Of a DNA stretch of 64,000 nt, positions 1 through 7,694 are shown one piece after another (within the stretch, counting starts at the first letter, position 1; each line of letters opens with the position of its first letter). The notes under the pieces were generated by a model. That model worked only from the letters and a program-made list of their open reading frames with translations, was not told the origin of the DNA and ran no database searches. The translations under genes and the position numbers were made by a program. Source of the stretch: Actinomycetota bacterium (GTDB lineage Bacteria > Actinomycetota > Thermoleophilia > Gaiellales > Gaiellaceae); NCBI GenBank assembly GCA_004366385.1, contig SIRU01000015.1, forward strand, positions 45,516 through 109,515, in the 5' to 3' direction.

Positions 1-40
1 CGTCGCCGTTCAGGTTGAAGACCTTCGGCACGGTGCGAGC

Positions 41-637
41 CTAGACGGACAGGCCGCGCACAGCGAGCTCGACCACCGTCCGCTCGGCGCGCGCGACCTC
101 GTCCTCGCCGGCGGGGAGCTGGCCGAGCACCCAGCCCGTGAGCACCTCCTCGAGCCCGCCGTAGACGACCCAGCTCGCGAGCCTCGCGTCGAGGTCCGCG
201 CGGAAGGCGCCCTCGGCCTGGCCCTGCACGATGACGCGCTCCACGATCGCGAACGCCTCGCGCACCTCGTCCACCTGCGCCTGGAGCTGCGGGCTGCGCG
301 CGACGTCGCGCACCATGACCGTCACCAGGTCGGGGTCGTTGCGCCACGTGCGGAGGAGGATCTTCGCGATCGCCTCCAGCTTCTCGGCGGCCGGGAGCTC
401 CGATGCCTCGACGCCGCGGAAGCGCTCGAGGAGCTCCCCGAAGTTCTCGCGGAAGATCGTCTCGAGCACCTCGTCCTTCGACGAGAAGTAGTGGTAGAGG
501 AGACCGTGCGCGACGCCGGCCTCGGCTGCGATGTCGCCGACGCGCGAGCCGTGGTAGCCGGAGCGGGCGAAGACGCGCACGGCCGCGTCCAGCAGCTGCT
601 TTCGCTTTCCCTCCTGGGCGACTGAACCGCCAGTCAA
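41..637 (-). CDS. TetR-family transcriptional regulator
   Basis: About 198 residues. The N-terminal helix-turn-helix is typical of TetR repressors: helix 1 LLDAAVRVFARSGY, then VGDIAAEAGVAHGLLYHYF. The C-terminal part is a variable ligand-binding/dimerisation domain. No ATG or GTG lies in front of helix 1. The nearest start is TTG at 637, nine bases after a TATCCT hexamer on the minus strand, so the mRNA may be leaderless. The reading frame stays open far upstream, but that part is antisense to the neighbouring gene. It is divergent from the AMACR-like gene at 671, so it probably controls that gene and itself; the inducer, perhaps an acyl-CoA, is inference. The family call is secure, the start less so. 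Confidence 0.88.
   Translation of the reverse strand: MTGGSVAQEGKRKQLLDAAVRVFARSGYHGSRVGDIAAEAGVAHGLLYHYFSSKDEVLETIFRENFGELLERFRGVEASELPAAEKLEAIAKILLRTWRNDPDLVTVMVRDVARSPQLQAQVDEVREAFAIVERVIVQGQAEGAFRADLDARLASWVVYGGLEEVLTGWVLGQLPAGEDEVARAERTVVELAVRGLSV
620..635. promoter_or_regulatory. candidate TetR operator (inverted repeat)
   Basis: GACTG and CAGTC are separated by six bases. The repeat lies between the two divergent genes and overlaps the proposed TTG start region of the TetR gene, which is where an autorepressing TetR protein would bind. It is short and could be chance. Confidence 0.35.
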
Positions 638-656
638 CGCGGACGGAGGATAGAGA

Positions 657-662
657 TAGGCT
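657..662 (+). promoter_or_regulatory. -10 hexamer TAGGCT of the AMACR-like gene
   Basis: TAGGCT ends eight bases before the GTG at 671, a spacing that predicts transcription starting at or next to the start codon (leaderless mRNA). No strong -35 hexamer is visible. Confidence 0.45.
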
Positions 663-670
663 CCGTCCCC

Positions 671-1645
671 GTGCAAGTAGACGCACGGCAACCCCTCGCC
701 GAGATCCTCGCCGTCGACTTCACGCGCTACCTCCCGGGCGCGTACGCGAGCCGGGAGCTGCTGCGGCTCGGCGCGAGAGTGGTGCGCGTGGAGGCGCCGG
801 ACGGCGACCCGATGCGGGGCACCGCGTCGGCTTGGGACGCGGCGCTGCGCGCGGGCGTCGAGTCCGTGACCTGCGACCTCAAGGCCGACGCGGCCTTCGC
901 GCGCGCCCTCTGCGAGCGCGCCGACGTCGTCCTCGAGAGCTTTCGCCCGGGCGTGGCGGCGCGGCTCGGAATCGGGCCGGACGACGTGCCCGAGCGCGTC
1001 GTCTACTGCTCGATCACCGGCTTCGGCCTCGGCGGACGGCATGAGCAGCGGGCCGGCCACGACGTGAACTACCTCGGCTGGGCGGGCGCGCTCGAGGACA
1101 CGGCGCCGGGGCTTCCGCCGGTGCAGGCCGCGGACCTCGCCGCAGGGGCGCTCGGCACGGTCGTCCAGGTCCTGGCCGCGCTGCTCGAGCGCGAGCGCAC
1201 GGGCCGCGGCACGCGGCTCACGATCTCGATGACGCACGGCTCGCACGACCTCGTCTCGCACCGCCTCGGCGGCGAGCCGCTCCCGCGGCTCCTCACCGGC
1301 GGCCTCGCCTGCTACCGGGTCTACGAGACCGCCGACGGGCGCCACCTGACCGTCGGTGCACTCGAGCCGAAGTTCTTCCGGCGACTGTGCGAGGTCGTCG
1401 GCAGGCCCGAGCTCGCGGAGCGGCAATATGGCGAAGGGCAGGAGGGGCTCGCGGCCGAGCTGGCGGCGATCTTCGCCACGCGCCCGCTGGACGCGTGGCT
1501 CGAGCTCCTCGAAGCCGAGGACGTCTGCGTCGGACCGGTGTGGACGCGCACGGAGGCCGCGCGGGAGTTCTCGCGCGATGCGCCCGGCGAGCCGGCCGCG
1601 CTCGGCGAGCACACAGCCGCCTGGCGTCGCGAGCTCGGACTCTGA
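671..1645 (+). CDS. CaiB/BaiF class III CoA-transferase family, alpha-methylacyl-CoA racemase-like
   Basis: 324 residues, GTG start. The N-terminus (AVDFTRYLPGAYAS, LGARVVRVEAPDGD) is the Rossmann-like CoA-binding start of the family. AGHDVNY gives a His130-Asp131 pair, and AADLAAGA gives Asp155. This matches the His/Asp pair and second Asp known from bacterial alpha-methylacyl-CoA racemases, so epimerisation of 2-methyl-branched acyl-CoAs is more likely than CoA transfer. It is about 35 residues shorter than typical racemases of 360. It is divergent from a TetR regulator, with no cotranscribed partner. The family is certain; the substrate is inferred. Confidence 0.85.
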   Translation: MQVDARQPLAEILAVDFTRYLPGAYASRELLRLGARVVRVEAPDGDPMRGTASAWDAALRAGVESVTCDLKADAAFARALCERADVVLESFRPGVAARLGIGPDDVPERVVYCSITGFGLGGRHEQRAGHDVNYLGWAGALEDTAPGLPPVQAADLAAGALGTVVQVLAALLERERTGRGTRLTISMTHGSHDLVSHRLGGEPLPRLLTGGLACYRVYETADGRHLTVGALEPKFFRRLCEVVGRPELAERQYGEGQEGLAAELAAIFATRPLDAWLELLEAEDVCVGPVWTRTEAAREFSRDAPGEPAALGEHTAAWRRELGL

Positions 1646-1706
1646 CGGCAGACGCGGGCGAGACGAGCCTCCCCCTCGAGCCAACCGGCCGCTCGCTCCG
1701 GGCACT

Positions 1707-1725
1707 TTGTGGCTCAGAGCCACAA
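1707..1725. repeat. palindrome family A, copy 1 (core GTGGCTCAGAGCCAC)
   Basis: Perfect odd palindrome TTGTGGCTCAGAGCCACAA between two convergent genes, just downstream of the AMACR-like gene. The same 15-base core recurs at 53010-53024 and, in the other orientation, at 62484-62498. A bidirectional terminator role is possible here, but there is no U-run. Confidence 0.7.
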
Positions 1726-1733
1726 GGTTGCAT

Positions 1734-2426
1734 TCACGCTCGCCGTAGCCCGAGAGCCGCGGGGAGGGCGAGCAGCGTGTCGATGCGCTCCGGCTCGCCG
1801 AGGCGGAGCCCGTCGCGGTCGAGGAGGATCGCGCGGATCCCGAGCGCACGGGCGCCCTCGATGTCGTCCTCGTACGAGTCACCGACCATCGCCGTCTCCT
1901 CGGCGCGCACGCCGAGCGCGTCGAGCGCAGCCTCGAAGATCGACGGGTGCGGCTTGATCCGGCCGTGCGCCCGCGATCCGACCATCGCATCGACGCGCAG
2001 GCGGTGATGCTCCACGAACTCCGCCAGGTCGCGCTGGCCGTTCGTCACGAGCCCGATGCCGAGCCGGTGGCGGCGGAGCTCGTCCAACACCGGAAGCGCG
2101 TCCTCGTACAGCGCGAAGTTCTCGTGCCGCTCCCACTCGCGCACCATGTCGATCGCACACTCGCGCGCCCCCTCCGCGTCGCCCCCCATCCCGCGGACGA
2201 TCTGCTCGGTGAAGGCGATCCAGACCTCCTCGTCGTGCACGAGGTCACGCTCCCGGCTCAACGTCTCGATCGAGTCCACACGCGCCTCCGCGTAGCGTGC
2301 CGGGTCGAGCGTGAGCCCGTGCCGCTCGCCGATCCGCCGGTACCCCTCCGGCCCGAGCTCGGGGCCGGGACGAAAGAGCGTGAAGTCGACGTCGAAGAGG
2401 ACGGCGCGAAGCACGGCCCTGGGCAC
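1734..2426 (-). CDS. HAD-superfamily hydrolase (phosphatase)
   Basis: About 230 residues from a GTG start, seven bases after a TATCCT hexamer (2434-2439). All four HAD motifs are present: VLFDVDFTLF with the nucleophile and acid/base Asp pair, VTNG, the Lys in KPHPSIF, and GDSYEDD for Mg2+. A C1-type helical cap lies between motifs I and II. This is the haloacid dehalogenase / phosphoglycolate-phosphatase-like group, a cytosolic phosphatase of small phosphometabolites. The substrate cannot be read from the sequence. Single gene, convergent with the AMACR-like gene. Confidence 0.85.
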   Translation of the reverse strand: MPRAVLRAVLFDVDFTLFRPGPELGPEGYRRIGERHGLTLDPARYAEARVDSIETLSRERDLVHDEEVWIAFTEQIVRGMGGDAEGARECAIDMVREWERHENFALYEDALPVLDELRRHRLGIGLVTNGQRDLAEFVEHHRLRVDAMVGSRAHGRIKPHPSIFEAALDALGVRAEETAMVGDSYEDDIEGARALGIRAILLDRDGLRLGEPERIDTLLALPAALGLRRA

Positions 2427-2468
2427 GCGCGCGAGGATATCCCCCGACGCGCTACCCTTCGCGGCGCT

Positions 2469-2542
2469 CGGGGTGTGGCGCAGCCTGGTAGCGCGCTCCG
2501 TTCGGGTCGGAGAGGTCCCCAGTTCAAATCTGGGCACCCCGA
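2469..2542 (+). tRNA. tRNA-Pro (anticodon CGG)
   Basis: The acceptor stem CGGGGTG pairs with CACCCCG, discriminator A. D-arm GGCGCAGCCTGGTAGCGC. Anticodon stem CTCCG/CGGAG encloses loop TTCGGGT, giving anticodon CGG (codon CCG). T-arm contains GGTTCAAATCT-like AGTTCAAATCTG. 74 nt with no encoded CCA. A hairpin repeat starts six bases downstream. Confidence 0.95.
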
Positions 2543-2547
2543 TGTGT

Positions 2548-2605
2548 CGTGGGGGAACCCCATGGTTCCCCCACGTGCCCCCTCCTTCGACGCAGCGCAG
2601 AGCGC
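2548..2605 (+). repeat. hairpin repeat family B, copy 1
   Basis: A perfect 12-bp stem, CGTGGGGGAACC / GGTTCCCCCACG, with a CCAT loop at 2548-2575, followed by a tail beginning TGCCCCCTCCTTCGACGCAG. The stem and tail resemble elements at 27825-27900 (reverse orientation) and 51682-51735. It may act as the tRNA-Pro 3' processing or termination site. Confidence 0.6.
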
Positions 2606-2675
2606 GAGCCGCGCCTGGCCTCCCGGCGGGCGGAGCCCGCCTCCGGCCACGGAGTCCGCGGCGCGTGAAGCTGCG

Positions 2676-2705
2676 TTGCGCAGCCTCCGCCGAGACGACT
2701 ATGCT
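2676..2705 (+). promoter_or_regulatory. candidate sigma70-type promoter TTGCGC-N18-TATGCT
   Basis: -35 TTGCGC at 2676-2681 and -10 TATGCT at 2700-2705, spacer 18. A transcript from about 2712 would run into the terminator at 2769-2806 before reaching the small gene at 2835. That implies either a short RNA of about 95 nt or an attenuated leader. Confidence 0.45.
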
Positions 2706-2768
2706 GAGGTCGATGACGGACGCGCTTGAGGCACGGATCGGTTGACCCGTCCTGCATGCGAACGAGCG

Positions 2769-2806
2769 AAGCCCGACCGCGCGCCCGGCGCCGGCGGGCT
2801 TTTTTT
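2769..2806 (+). terminator. intrinsic terminator
   Basis: AAGCCCG (2769-2776 region) pairs with CGGGCTT, with a second GC-rich hairpin GCCCG/CGGGC nested inside. It is followed by seven consecutive T residues at 2800-2806. This is one of very few hairpin-plus-T-run terminators in the window. It lies upstream of, not after, a protein gene. Confidence 0.7.
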
Positions 2807-2834
2807 GTTGCCGACACCGCCGAGGAGGTTCTCG

Positions 2835-3011
2835 ATGGCCAACCACCTGACGCCCGACGAGCTCGCCAAGGAGATGGGGATGGACCGCGAAGAGGTCATC
2901 CGCATCTGCGTCGCGGAGGGCGTGCCGATCTACCACGGGAAGATCGACAAGTTCCTCTTCCAGGTGACGCTCGAGGCCGTCGGAACGGCCCCCTCGCCCG
3001 CGCGCGCGTAG
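2835..3011 (+). CDS. small HTH-like protein of unknown function
   Basis: 58 residues, ATG start with a strong Shine-Dalgarno GAGGAGG seven bases upstream. The sequence (TPDELAKEMGMDREEV, then IRICVAEGVPIYHGKIDKFLF) has the look of a DNA-binding winged-helix/excisionase-type HTH: an activation-like helix followed by a helix predicted to insert in DNA. It may be a small regulator. It is preceded by a terminator-bearing leader and convergent with ku. No closer assignment can be made. Confidence 0.7.
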   Translation: MANHLTPDELAKEMGMDREEVIRICVAEGVPIYHGKIDKFLFQVTLEAVGTAPSPARA

Positions 3012-3044
3012 CGCGAACGAACGGGCCGGAGAGGCCTCCGGCCC

Positions 3045-3902
3045 TTACGAGGCCTTCGCGCGGGCCTTCGACTTCGGCTTGGCTCTCGCGCGGGCGGGCT
3101 TCGCGTCCCCGCCCTTATTCGCCGCGGCGACGCTCGCCTTGAGCGCCTCCATGAGGTCGACCACCGGGGCGACCTCGACCGGCTCCGGCTCCGCGATCTC
3201 CTCCCCGCGCAGCTTCGCGTCGAGCAGCGCGCGCAGGTCCCTGCGGTACTCGCTGTGCAGCTCGGACGGCTCGAACTCGCCCGTGAGGCTCTCGATCACC
3301 TGCCGAGCAAGCTGGAGCTCGGGCTCCTTCACGTCGGCCTCCGCGACCGCCTCCGCGATCTCGGCCTGCGAGTAGACGTCCTCGGAGACGAAGAGCGTCT
3401 CCAGCGCGAGCGCGTCGCCGCGCGCGCGAACGAGGCAGAGGCTCTCGCGGCCGGCGCGCACGAAGCGGCCGAGCGCGGCCGTCCTCGTCTCGCGCATCGC
3501 CTCGAGCAGAAGCGCGTACGGGCGGCGCTGCGCCGCGGCCGAGCCCGGCACGAGGTAGTAGTGGCGGTCGAAGTAGATCGGGTCGACCGACTCGTCCGGG
3601 ACGAACCGGCGGATCTCGATCGAGCGCGAGTCGTCGCGGCGCTCGAGCGCCTCGAGATCGGCGTCCTCGACGATCACGAACTGCCCCTTCGCCACCTCGT
3701 AGCCGCGCACGATCTCGTCCTGCGTCACCTCGCGGTCGTGCGTCGGGCACCAGCGCTTCTGCTTGATCGGCGTCGAGCACTCGCGGTGCAGGAGCCGGAA
3801 GGAGACGTCCGACTGGCGGGCGGCCGGCTTCGTCGCCGGCGCGAGCCCGACGGGGATCGAGACGAGGCCGAAGCTGAGGGATCCGTTCCAGGAAGTTCGC
3901 AT
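3045..3902 (-). CDS. ku: bacterial Ku protein (non-homologous end joining)
   Basis: 285 residues, the usual length. It begins MRTSWNGSLSFGLVSIPVGL, the classic start of the bacterial Ku core, followed by LLHRECSTPIKQKRWCP and the Ku beta-barrel. The C-terminus is Lys/Ala/Arg-rich (PARARAKPKSKARAKAS), as in Ku proteins that bind DNA non-specifically and recruit LigD. The homodimer would ring DNA ends for repair. No ligD is in this window; the ligase at 8919 is the replicative NAD type. ATG start, eight bases after TACACT on the minus strand. Confidence 0.96.
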   Translation of the reverse strand: MRTSWNGSLSFGLVSIPVGLAPATKPAARQSDVSFRLLHRECSTPIKQKRWCPTHDREVTQDEIVRGYEVAKGQFVIVEDADLEALERRDDSRSIEIRRFVPDESVDPIYFDRHYYLVPGSAAAQRRPYALLLEAMRETRTAALGRFVRAGRESLCLVRARGDALALETLFVSEDVYSQAEIAEAVAEADVKEPELQLARQVIESLTGEFEPSELHSEYRRDLRALLDAKLRGEEIAEPEPVEVAPVVDLMEALKASVAAANKGGDAKPARARAKPKSKARAKAS

Positions 3903-3913
3903 AGGGCAACAGT

Positions 3914-3942
3914 GTAGGGGTCGGACTCAGTCTGACCCCTAC
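3914..3942. repeat. 29-bp intergenic palindrome between ku and the acyl-CoA ligase
   Basis: GTAGGGGTC and GACCCCTAC flank an inner GGACT-C-AGTCT, giving an odd palindrome with one G/T mismatch. It overlaps the candidate -10 of ku. It is similar in style (GGGGTC-N-GACCCC) to the GGTGTC-N-GACACC palindromes at 11.6-11.8 kb. Confidence 0.55.
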
Positions 3943-4008
3943 CCCGTTTCAGCGGGACGTAGTGCAGGGATCAACTCGATTCGCCTTCCGTCCACGAACC
4001 CCTCTCGC

Positions 4009-4014
4009 TAGGCT
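4009..4014 (+). promoter_or_regulatory. -10 hexamer TAGGCT of the acyl-CoA ligase gene
   Basis: TAGGCT lies six bases before the GTG start at 4021, consistent with a leaderless transcript. The -35 region is weak (TTCCGT). Confidence 0.45.
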
Positions 4015-4020
4015 CAGAGT

Positions 4021-5823
4021 GTGACCGAGACTGCATCGGCCGCACCCGGAGCGCAGCAGCAGGCCGCAGCGCGCACGATCGCGCGGCTCTGGCGCGACGC
4101 CGTGGCCGCGGGCCACGCGACTCCGGCCTACCTCGTGGAGTCGGACGACGGGTGGCAGGAGCTCTCCTGGGAGGACGCAGACGAGCGCGTCCAGGCGTAC
4201 GCGAACGGCCTCCTCGCACGCGGGATCGGCAAGGGCGACGCGTTCGGGATCCTCGCCCAGAACGACGTCGACTGGGCGCTCATGGACTTCGCGCTCGCGC
4301 GGATGGGCGCCGTCGGCGTCCCGATCTACGCGAACAGCTCGCCGAAGGACGTCGCCTACCTGCTCGAGCACTCGGAGGCGGTCGGCGTCGTGTGCGGGGA
4401 CGCGGACCAGCTCGCGAAGGTCGAGGAGGTCTCGAGCGGCCTGCCGGGCCTGAAGCACGTCCTCACGTTCCACGACCTCCCGGGCCTCGCGGCGCACGGC
4501 CGCGACTTCGCCGCCTCGAGCCCGACCGCACTCGACGACGCATCCGCGGCGATCGACGAGGAGGACCTGTACACCATCATCTACACCTCGGGGACGACCG
4601 GCCCGCCGAAGGGCTGCATGCTCTCGAACCGCAACTACTACGTGATGGCGAGTGTGGTCGACCAGATGGAGACGGCGTACTACCGCCAGGACGACGTCAT
4701 GCTCCTCTACCTGCCGCTTGCGCACAACTACGGCCGGCTGATGCAGCTCCTCGGCGCATACGTCGGCTTCACGATCGCGTTTCTCGGCGATCCGCTGCGC
4801 GTGGCGGAGGCTCTCCCGCAGGTGCGCCCGACGCTGCTGCCCAGCGTGCCGCGTGTGTACGAGAAGGTGCACACGGCACTGGTCGCCCGGTTCGACGCGG
4901 CGACGGGGACGAAGCGGCGGCTCATCGACTGGGCCCTCCCCGTCGGCCGCGAGGTGAGCCGGCTCGAGAGCGAAGGGAGACCGATTCCCGCGACGCTGAG
5001 GACGAAGCATCGCGTGGCAGACCGCCTCGTCTTCAGCAAGGTCCGTGAGTCGCTCGGTGGACGGCTCCGTATGCCGGGATCGGGCGGGGCGCCGCTGTCC
5101 AAGGACATCATCGAGTTCTTCGACGCGGTCGGCCTGCGGATCGCGGAGGGATACGGGCTCACCGAGTGCACGACCGCCGCGAGCACGAACCGTCCGGACG
5201 TCTACCGTTTCGGGTCGGTCGGGCAGCCGCTTCCGGGCTTCGACGTCCGCATCGCGGACGACGGCGAGATCGAGCTGCGGTCTGAGACCGTCTTCCGCGG
5301 CTACTTCAAGGATCCCGAGGCGACCGCAGCCGTCCTCGGCGACGACGGCTGGCTCAAGACGGGCGACATCGGCCGGATCGACGAAGACGGCTTCCTCTAC
5401 ATCACCGACCGCAAGAAGGACATCCTCGTCACCGCCGGCGGCAAGAACGTCGCGCCGCAGAACATCGAGAACGACCTCAAGACCTCGAAGTACGTCTCGC
5501 AGGCGCTCGTCGTCGGCGACCGCAAGCCGTATGTGGCCGCGCTGATCACCCTCGACGAGCCGGAGATCCTGAAGTGGGCGGAGGCGCAGGGGATCGACGG
5601 CGACCTGGAGGCGCTCACGCGCGATGAGCGCGTGCGCGCGCTGATCCAGGAGGTCGTGGACGAGGCGAACCGCGAGCGCTCCCGGTTCGAGCAGGTGAAG
5701 CGCTTCGTGATCCTCCCACGCGACTTCTCGATGGAGCACGGCGAGGTGACGCCGACGCTGAAGCTCCGCCGCAGGGCGGTCAGCGAGCACTTCGCGGACG
5801 AGCTCGAGCAGCTGTACGCGTAG
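4021..5823 (+). CDS. AMP-forming long-chain fatty acid-CoA ligase (FadD15-like)
   Basis: 600 residues. Adenylate-forming enzyme motifs appear in order: P-loop YTSGTTGPPKG (about residue 190), LPLAHNYGRLMQ, the A5 motif EGYGLTEC, A7 WLKTGDIGRIDEDGFLYITDRKKD (in the hinge), and the C-terminal Lys domain ending in TPTLKLRRRAV. It lacks a signal peptide, so it is cytosolic. Activation of long-chain fatty acids with ATP and CoA fits the length and the FACS-type linker. GTG start without a Shine-Dalgarno. Single gene; the nearby AMACR-like gene may use its products. Confidence 0.93.
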   Translation: MTETASAAPGAQQQAAARTIARLWRDAVAAGHATPAYLVESDDGWQELSWEDADERVQAYANGLLARGIGKGDAFGILAQNDVDWALMDFALARMGAVGVPIYANSSPKDVAYLLEHSEAVGVVCGDADQLAKVEEVSSGLPGLKHVLTFHDLPGLAAHGRDFAASSPTALDDASAAIDEEDLYTIIYTSGTTGPPKGCMLSNRNYYVMASVVDQMETAYYRQDDVMLLYLPLAHNYGRLMQLLGAYVGFTIAFLGDPLRVAEALPQVRPTLLPSVPRVYEKVHTALVARFDAATGTKRRLIDWALPVGREVSRLESEGRPIPATLRTKHRVADRLVFSKVRESLGGRLRMPGSGGAPLSKDIIEFFDAVGLRIAEGYGLTECTTAASTNRPDVYRFGSVGQPLPGFDVRIADDGEIELRSETVFRGYFKDPEATAAVLGDDGWLKTGDIGRIDEDGFLYITDRKKDILVTAGGKNVAPQNIENDLKTSKYVSQALVVGDRKPYVAALITLDEPEILKWAEAQGIDGDLEALTRDERVRALIQEVVDEANRERSRFEQVKRFVILPRDFSMEHGEVTPTLKLRRRAVSEHFADELEQLYA

Positions 5824-5838
5824 GCGGGGCTACTTCCC

Positions 5839-6210
5839 CTACCGCAGGGCTGCGCCCGCCATCGCGCGGCAGGTCTCCGCGCACCGGCGGCACGCCTCGG
5901 CGCAGCTGCGCATGACCTCGTCGTCCGGCCCGATCCGCTCGCACGACTCGGCGCAGCGCTCGCACGACTCGGCGCATACGCCGCACGCCGCGTGGTGGAG
6001 CTCCGAGCCGCGAAGCATGAAGTCGCGCGACATGTCGCACGCCTGAGCGCAGTCGAGCAGCGCCCGGACGTGCTCCGGCGACGCATGCTCGCCGCCGAGC
6101 GTCAGGCAGTGCGCCAGCGTCGACATGCACGCGTCGTGGCAGTCGGAGCAGTTCTCGATGCACTCGCGCAGCTCCGACGAGAGGTGCTCTGCTGTGAGGT
6201 GATGGGTCAT
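5839..6210 (-). CDS. Cys-rich four-helix-bundle copper-binding protein (Csp/DUF326-like)
   Basis: 123 residues with 16 cysteines, most in C-x2/3-C spacing along helices (CIENCSDCHDAC, CGVCAESCERCAESC, CAEACRRCAETC), plus His-rich segments. This is the pattern of copper-storage proteins, where Cys lines the core of a four-helix bundle and binds many Cu(I) ions. No signal peptide is visible, so it resembles cytosolic Csp3 rather than exported Csp1. Convergent with the acyl-CoA ligase, 15 bp apart. No copper pump or regulator lies next to it. Confidence 0.85.
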   Translation of the reverse strand: MTHHLTAEHLSSELRECIENCSDCHDACMSTLAHCLTLGGEHASPEHVRALLDCAQACDMSRDFMLRGSELHHAACGVCAESCERCAESCERIGPDDEVMRSCAEACRRCAETCRAMAGAALR

Positions 6211-6255
6211 GCGAGAGGCATGACCGCCGAGCGCGAGTTCGAAACCGCGGGTGGA

Positions 6256-7440
6256 TCAGAGGACGCGGCGGGCGCCCATGTAGTTGTGGCCGCGCTGGGA
6301 CAGGCTCGAGATCTTGACCACGTCACCCGTGTGCGGCGCGTGAATGAACTGCCCGCCGCCGATGTACATGCCCATGTGCCCGAGCCCGCTGAAGAAGACG
6401 AGGTCGCCGGGCTGCTCGCTCCCGCGCGCGACCGGCACGCCGTAGTTCCACTGCGACGCCGCGTGGTGCGGCAGCGAGATCCCGATCTGCGCGTAGACGT
6501 ACGACGTGAGGCCGGAGCAGTCGAAGCCGGCCGGGCTCGCCCCTCCCCACACGTACGGGACGCCCAGGTACTGGAGCGCGATCGCGACGACCTGCGAGGC
6601 CTTCGTCCCGTCGGGCGGCGGTGCGTCGAAGTCGATTGGCGCCGAGGACGCCGTGGTCGTGAGCGGCGTCGAGGCCGCCGCATCGGCTGCGGCCTGCGCC
6701 GCGAGCTGCGCGGCATGCGCACGTGCCCGCGCCTGCGCCTCGAGCGCCGCCTGCCGCCTGCGCTCGGCTGCCTCCATCTGCGCGATCTCGGTCTTCACCG
6801 AGTTGTACAGCCGCTGGCGCTCGACGAGCCGCGACTCGATGGTCGCCTTCTGCGCCGCCCGGTCGGCGACGATCCGCGTCTGGGCCTTCCGCTTGTCCTG
6901 GAGCGCGCGGCGGTGGGTCTCGACCGCGGCCTTGTACCGCTTCACCTCCGCGAGGATCTTCGCGTCGAGGCTGGACACGCGCTTGATCGCCTCCAGCCGC
7001 ACCACGATGTCGTCGAGGCTGCGTGCACCGAGGAGCACCTCGAGCGTCGAGTCGCCCTGGCCCTTGACGTACAGCTCGCGGAGCCGCTTGGCGATCCGCT
7101 GCTGCGAGACCTTCAGGCTCTTGCGGGAGGCGACGAGATGCTTCTTGTTGACGACCAGCTCGCCGTCGATCCGGTCGAGCTCGACGTTGGCGTAGTTATA
7201 CGCCTCGATCGACTGCGCGAGGTCGGCGTCGAGCTGCTCGAGCTGCGCCACGATCGCCCGCGCCTGGGCGCGCTTCTCCTGGATACCGGGGTCGGCCGTA
7301 GCCGATCCCACGGCAAGCAGCAGCCCCGCGGCGAGTGCCACGACAAGCACTGCAATTGGCGTCCATCCGGCTGTCGAGCCCCCGATGAATCTCCTGCGTC
7401 GACTCCGGACGGATCCGCCAGTGGCGGTCTGGCCCGTCAC
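6256..7440 (-). CDS. NlpC/P60 peptidoglycan endopeptidase with coiled-coil domain (RipA-like)
   Basis: 394 residues, GTG start. The N-terminus has an Arg-rich stretch (RSRRRRFIGG, possibly Tat-type), then a hydrophobic segment VLVVALAAGLLLAVG ending at an Ala-rich cleavage site, so it is exported. Residues 50-250 are a long coiled coil. The C-terminal NlpC/P60 domain has the catalytic triad Cys308 (GFDCSG), His355 (GHMGMY) and His367 (FIHAPH). Expected to cut the D-Glu-mDAP bond during cell separation. A good TTGCGG-N17-TAGGCT promoter sits directly upstream. Unrelated to the divergent carboxypeptidase except by shared wall function. Confidence 0.93.
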   Translation of the reverse strand: MTGQTATGGSVRSRRRRFIGGSTAGWTPIAVLVVALAAGLLLAVGSATADPGIQEKRAQARAIVAQLEQLDADLAQSIEAYNYANVELDRIDGELVVNKKHLVASRKSLKVSQQRIAKRLRELYVKGQGDSTLEVLLGARSLDDIVVRLEAIKRVSSLDAKILAEVKRYKAAVETHRRALQDKRKAQTRIVADRAAQKATIESRLVERQRLYNSVKTEIAQMEAAERRRQAALEAQARARAHAAQLAAQAAADAAASTPLTTTASSAPIDFDAPPPDGTKASQVVAIALQYLGVPYVWGGASPAGFDCSGLTSYVYAQIGISLPHHAASQWNYGVPVARGSEQPGDLVFFSGLGHMGMYIGGGQFIHAPHTGDVVKISSLSQRGHNYMGARRVL

Positions 7441-7449
7441 AAGTCGGGG

Positions 7450-7478
7450 AGCCTAGCAGCCGCGCCGGACGGCCGCAA
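7450..7478 (-). promoter_or_regulatory. promoter of the NlpC/P60 gene, TTGCGG-N17-TAGGCT
   Basis: On the minus strand, TTGCGG (7473-7478) and TAGGCT (7450-7455) are separated by 17 bases, and TAGGCT ends nine bases before the GTG at 7440. This is the best-formed two-hexamer promoter in the window and predicts a very short or absent leader. I checked the rest of the 254-base gap to dacB for a ydaO-type c-di-AMP riboswitch and did not see its conserved blocks. Confidence 0.6.
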
Positions 7479-7694
7479 CCGGCAACCGTCCAAAAAGTAG
7501 CCGCAAAATGGCACTTTCCGCCCGCACACACGACACCTCCGATCTGATTGGAGTCGCGGCCTCGTGCGGTGATCGACGTCCGTGCCGAGCAGGGCCCAGG
7601 CGCGCCGCGGGGGCCGAACGTCCCTGGTCGTCACGGTGTTCCGGTAGGAGTCGCTCGGCTGGCGGCCGTCGGGCGCGTCAGCTACAAGCAGCGC

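Noticed and set aside
2427..2936. Longer N-terminus for the HAD hydrolase reading through tRNA-Pro
   Set aside because: The open frame continues antisense across the tRNA; the HAD motif I begins just after the GTG at 2426, so the extension is not real.
7441..7694. Possible c-di-AMP (ydaO) riboswitch before the NlpC/P60 gene
   Set aside because: Such riboswitches often precede actinobacterial cell-wall hydrolases, but the conserved blocks were not found and the promoter -10 lies next to the start codon, leaving no leader.
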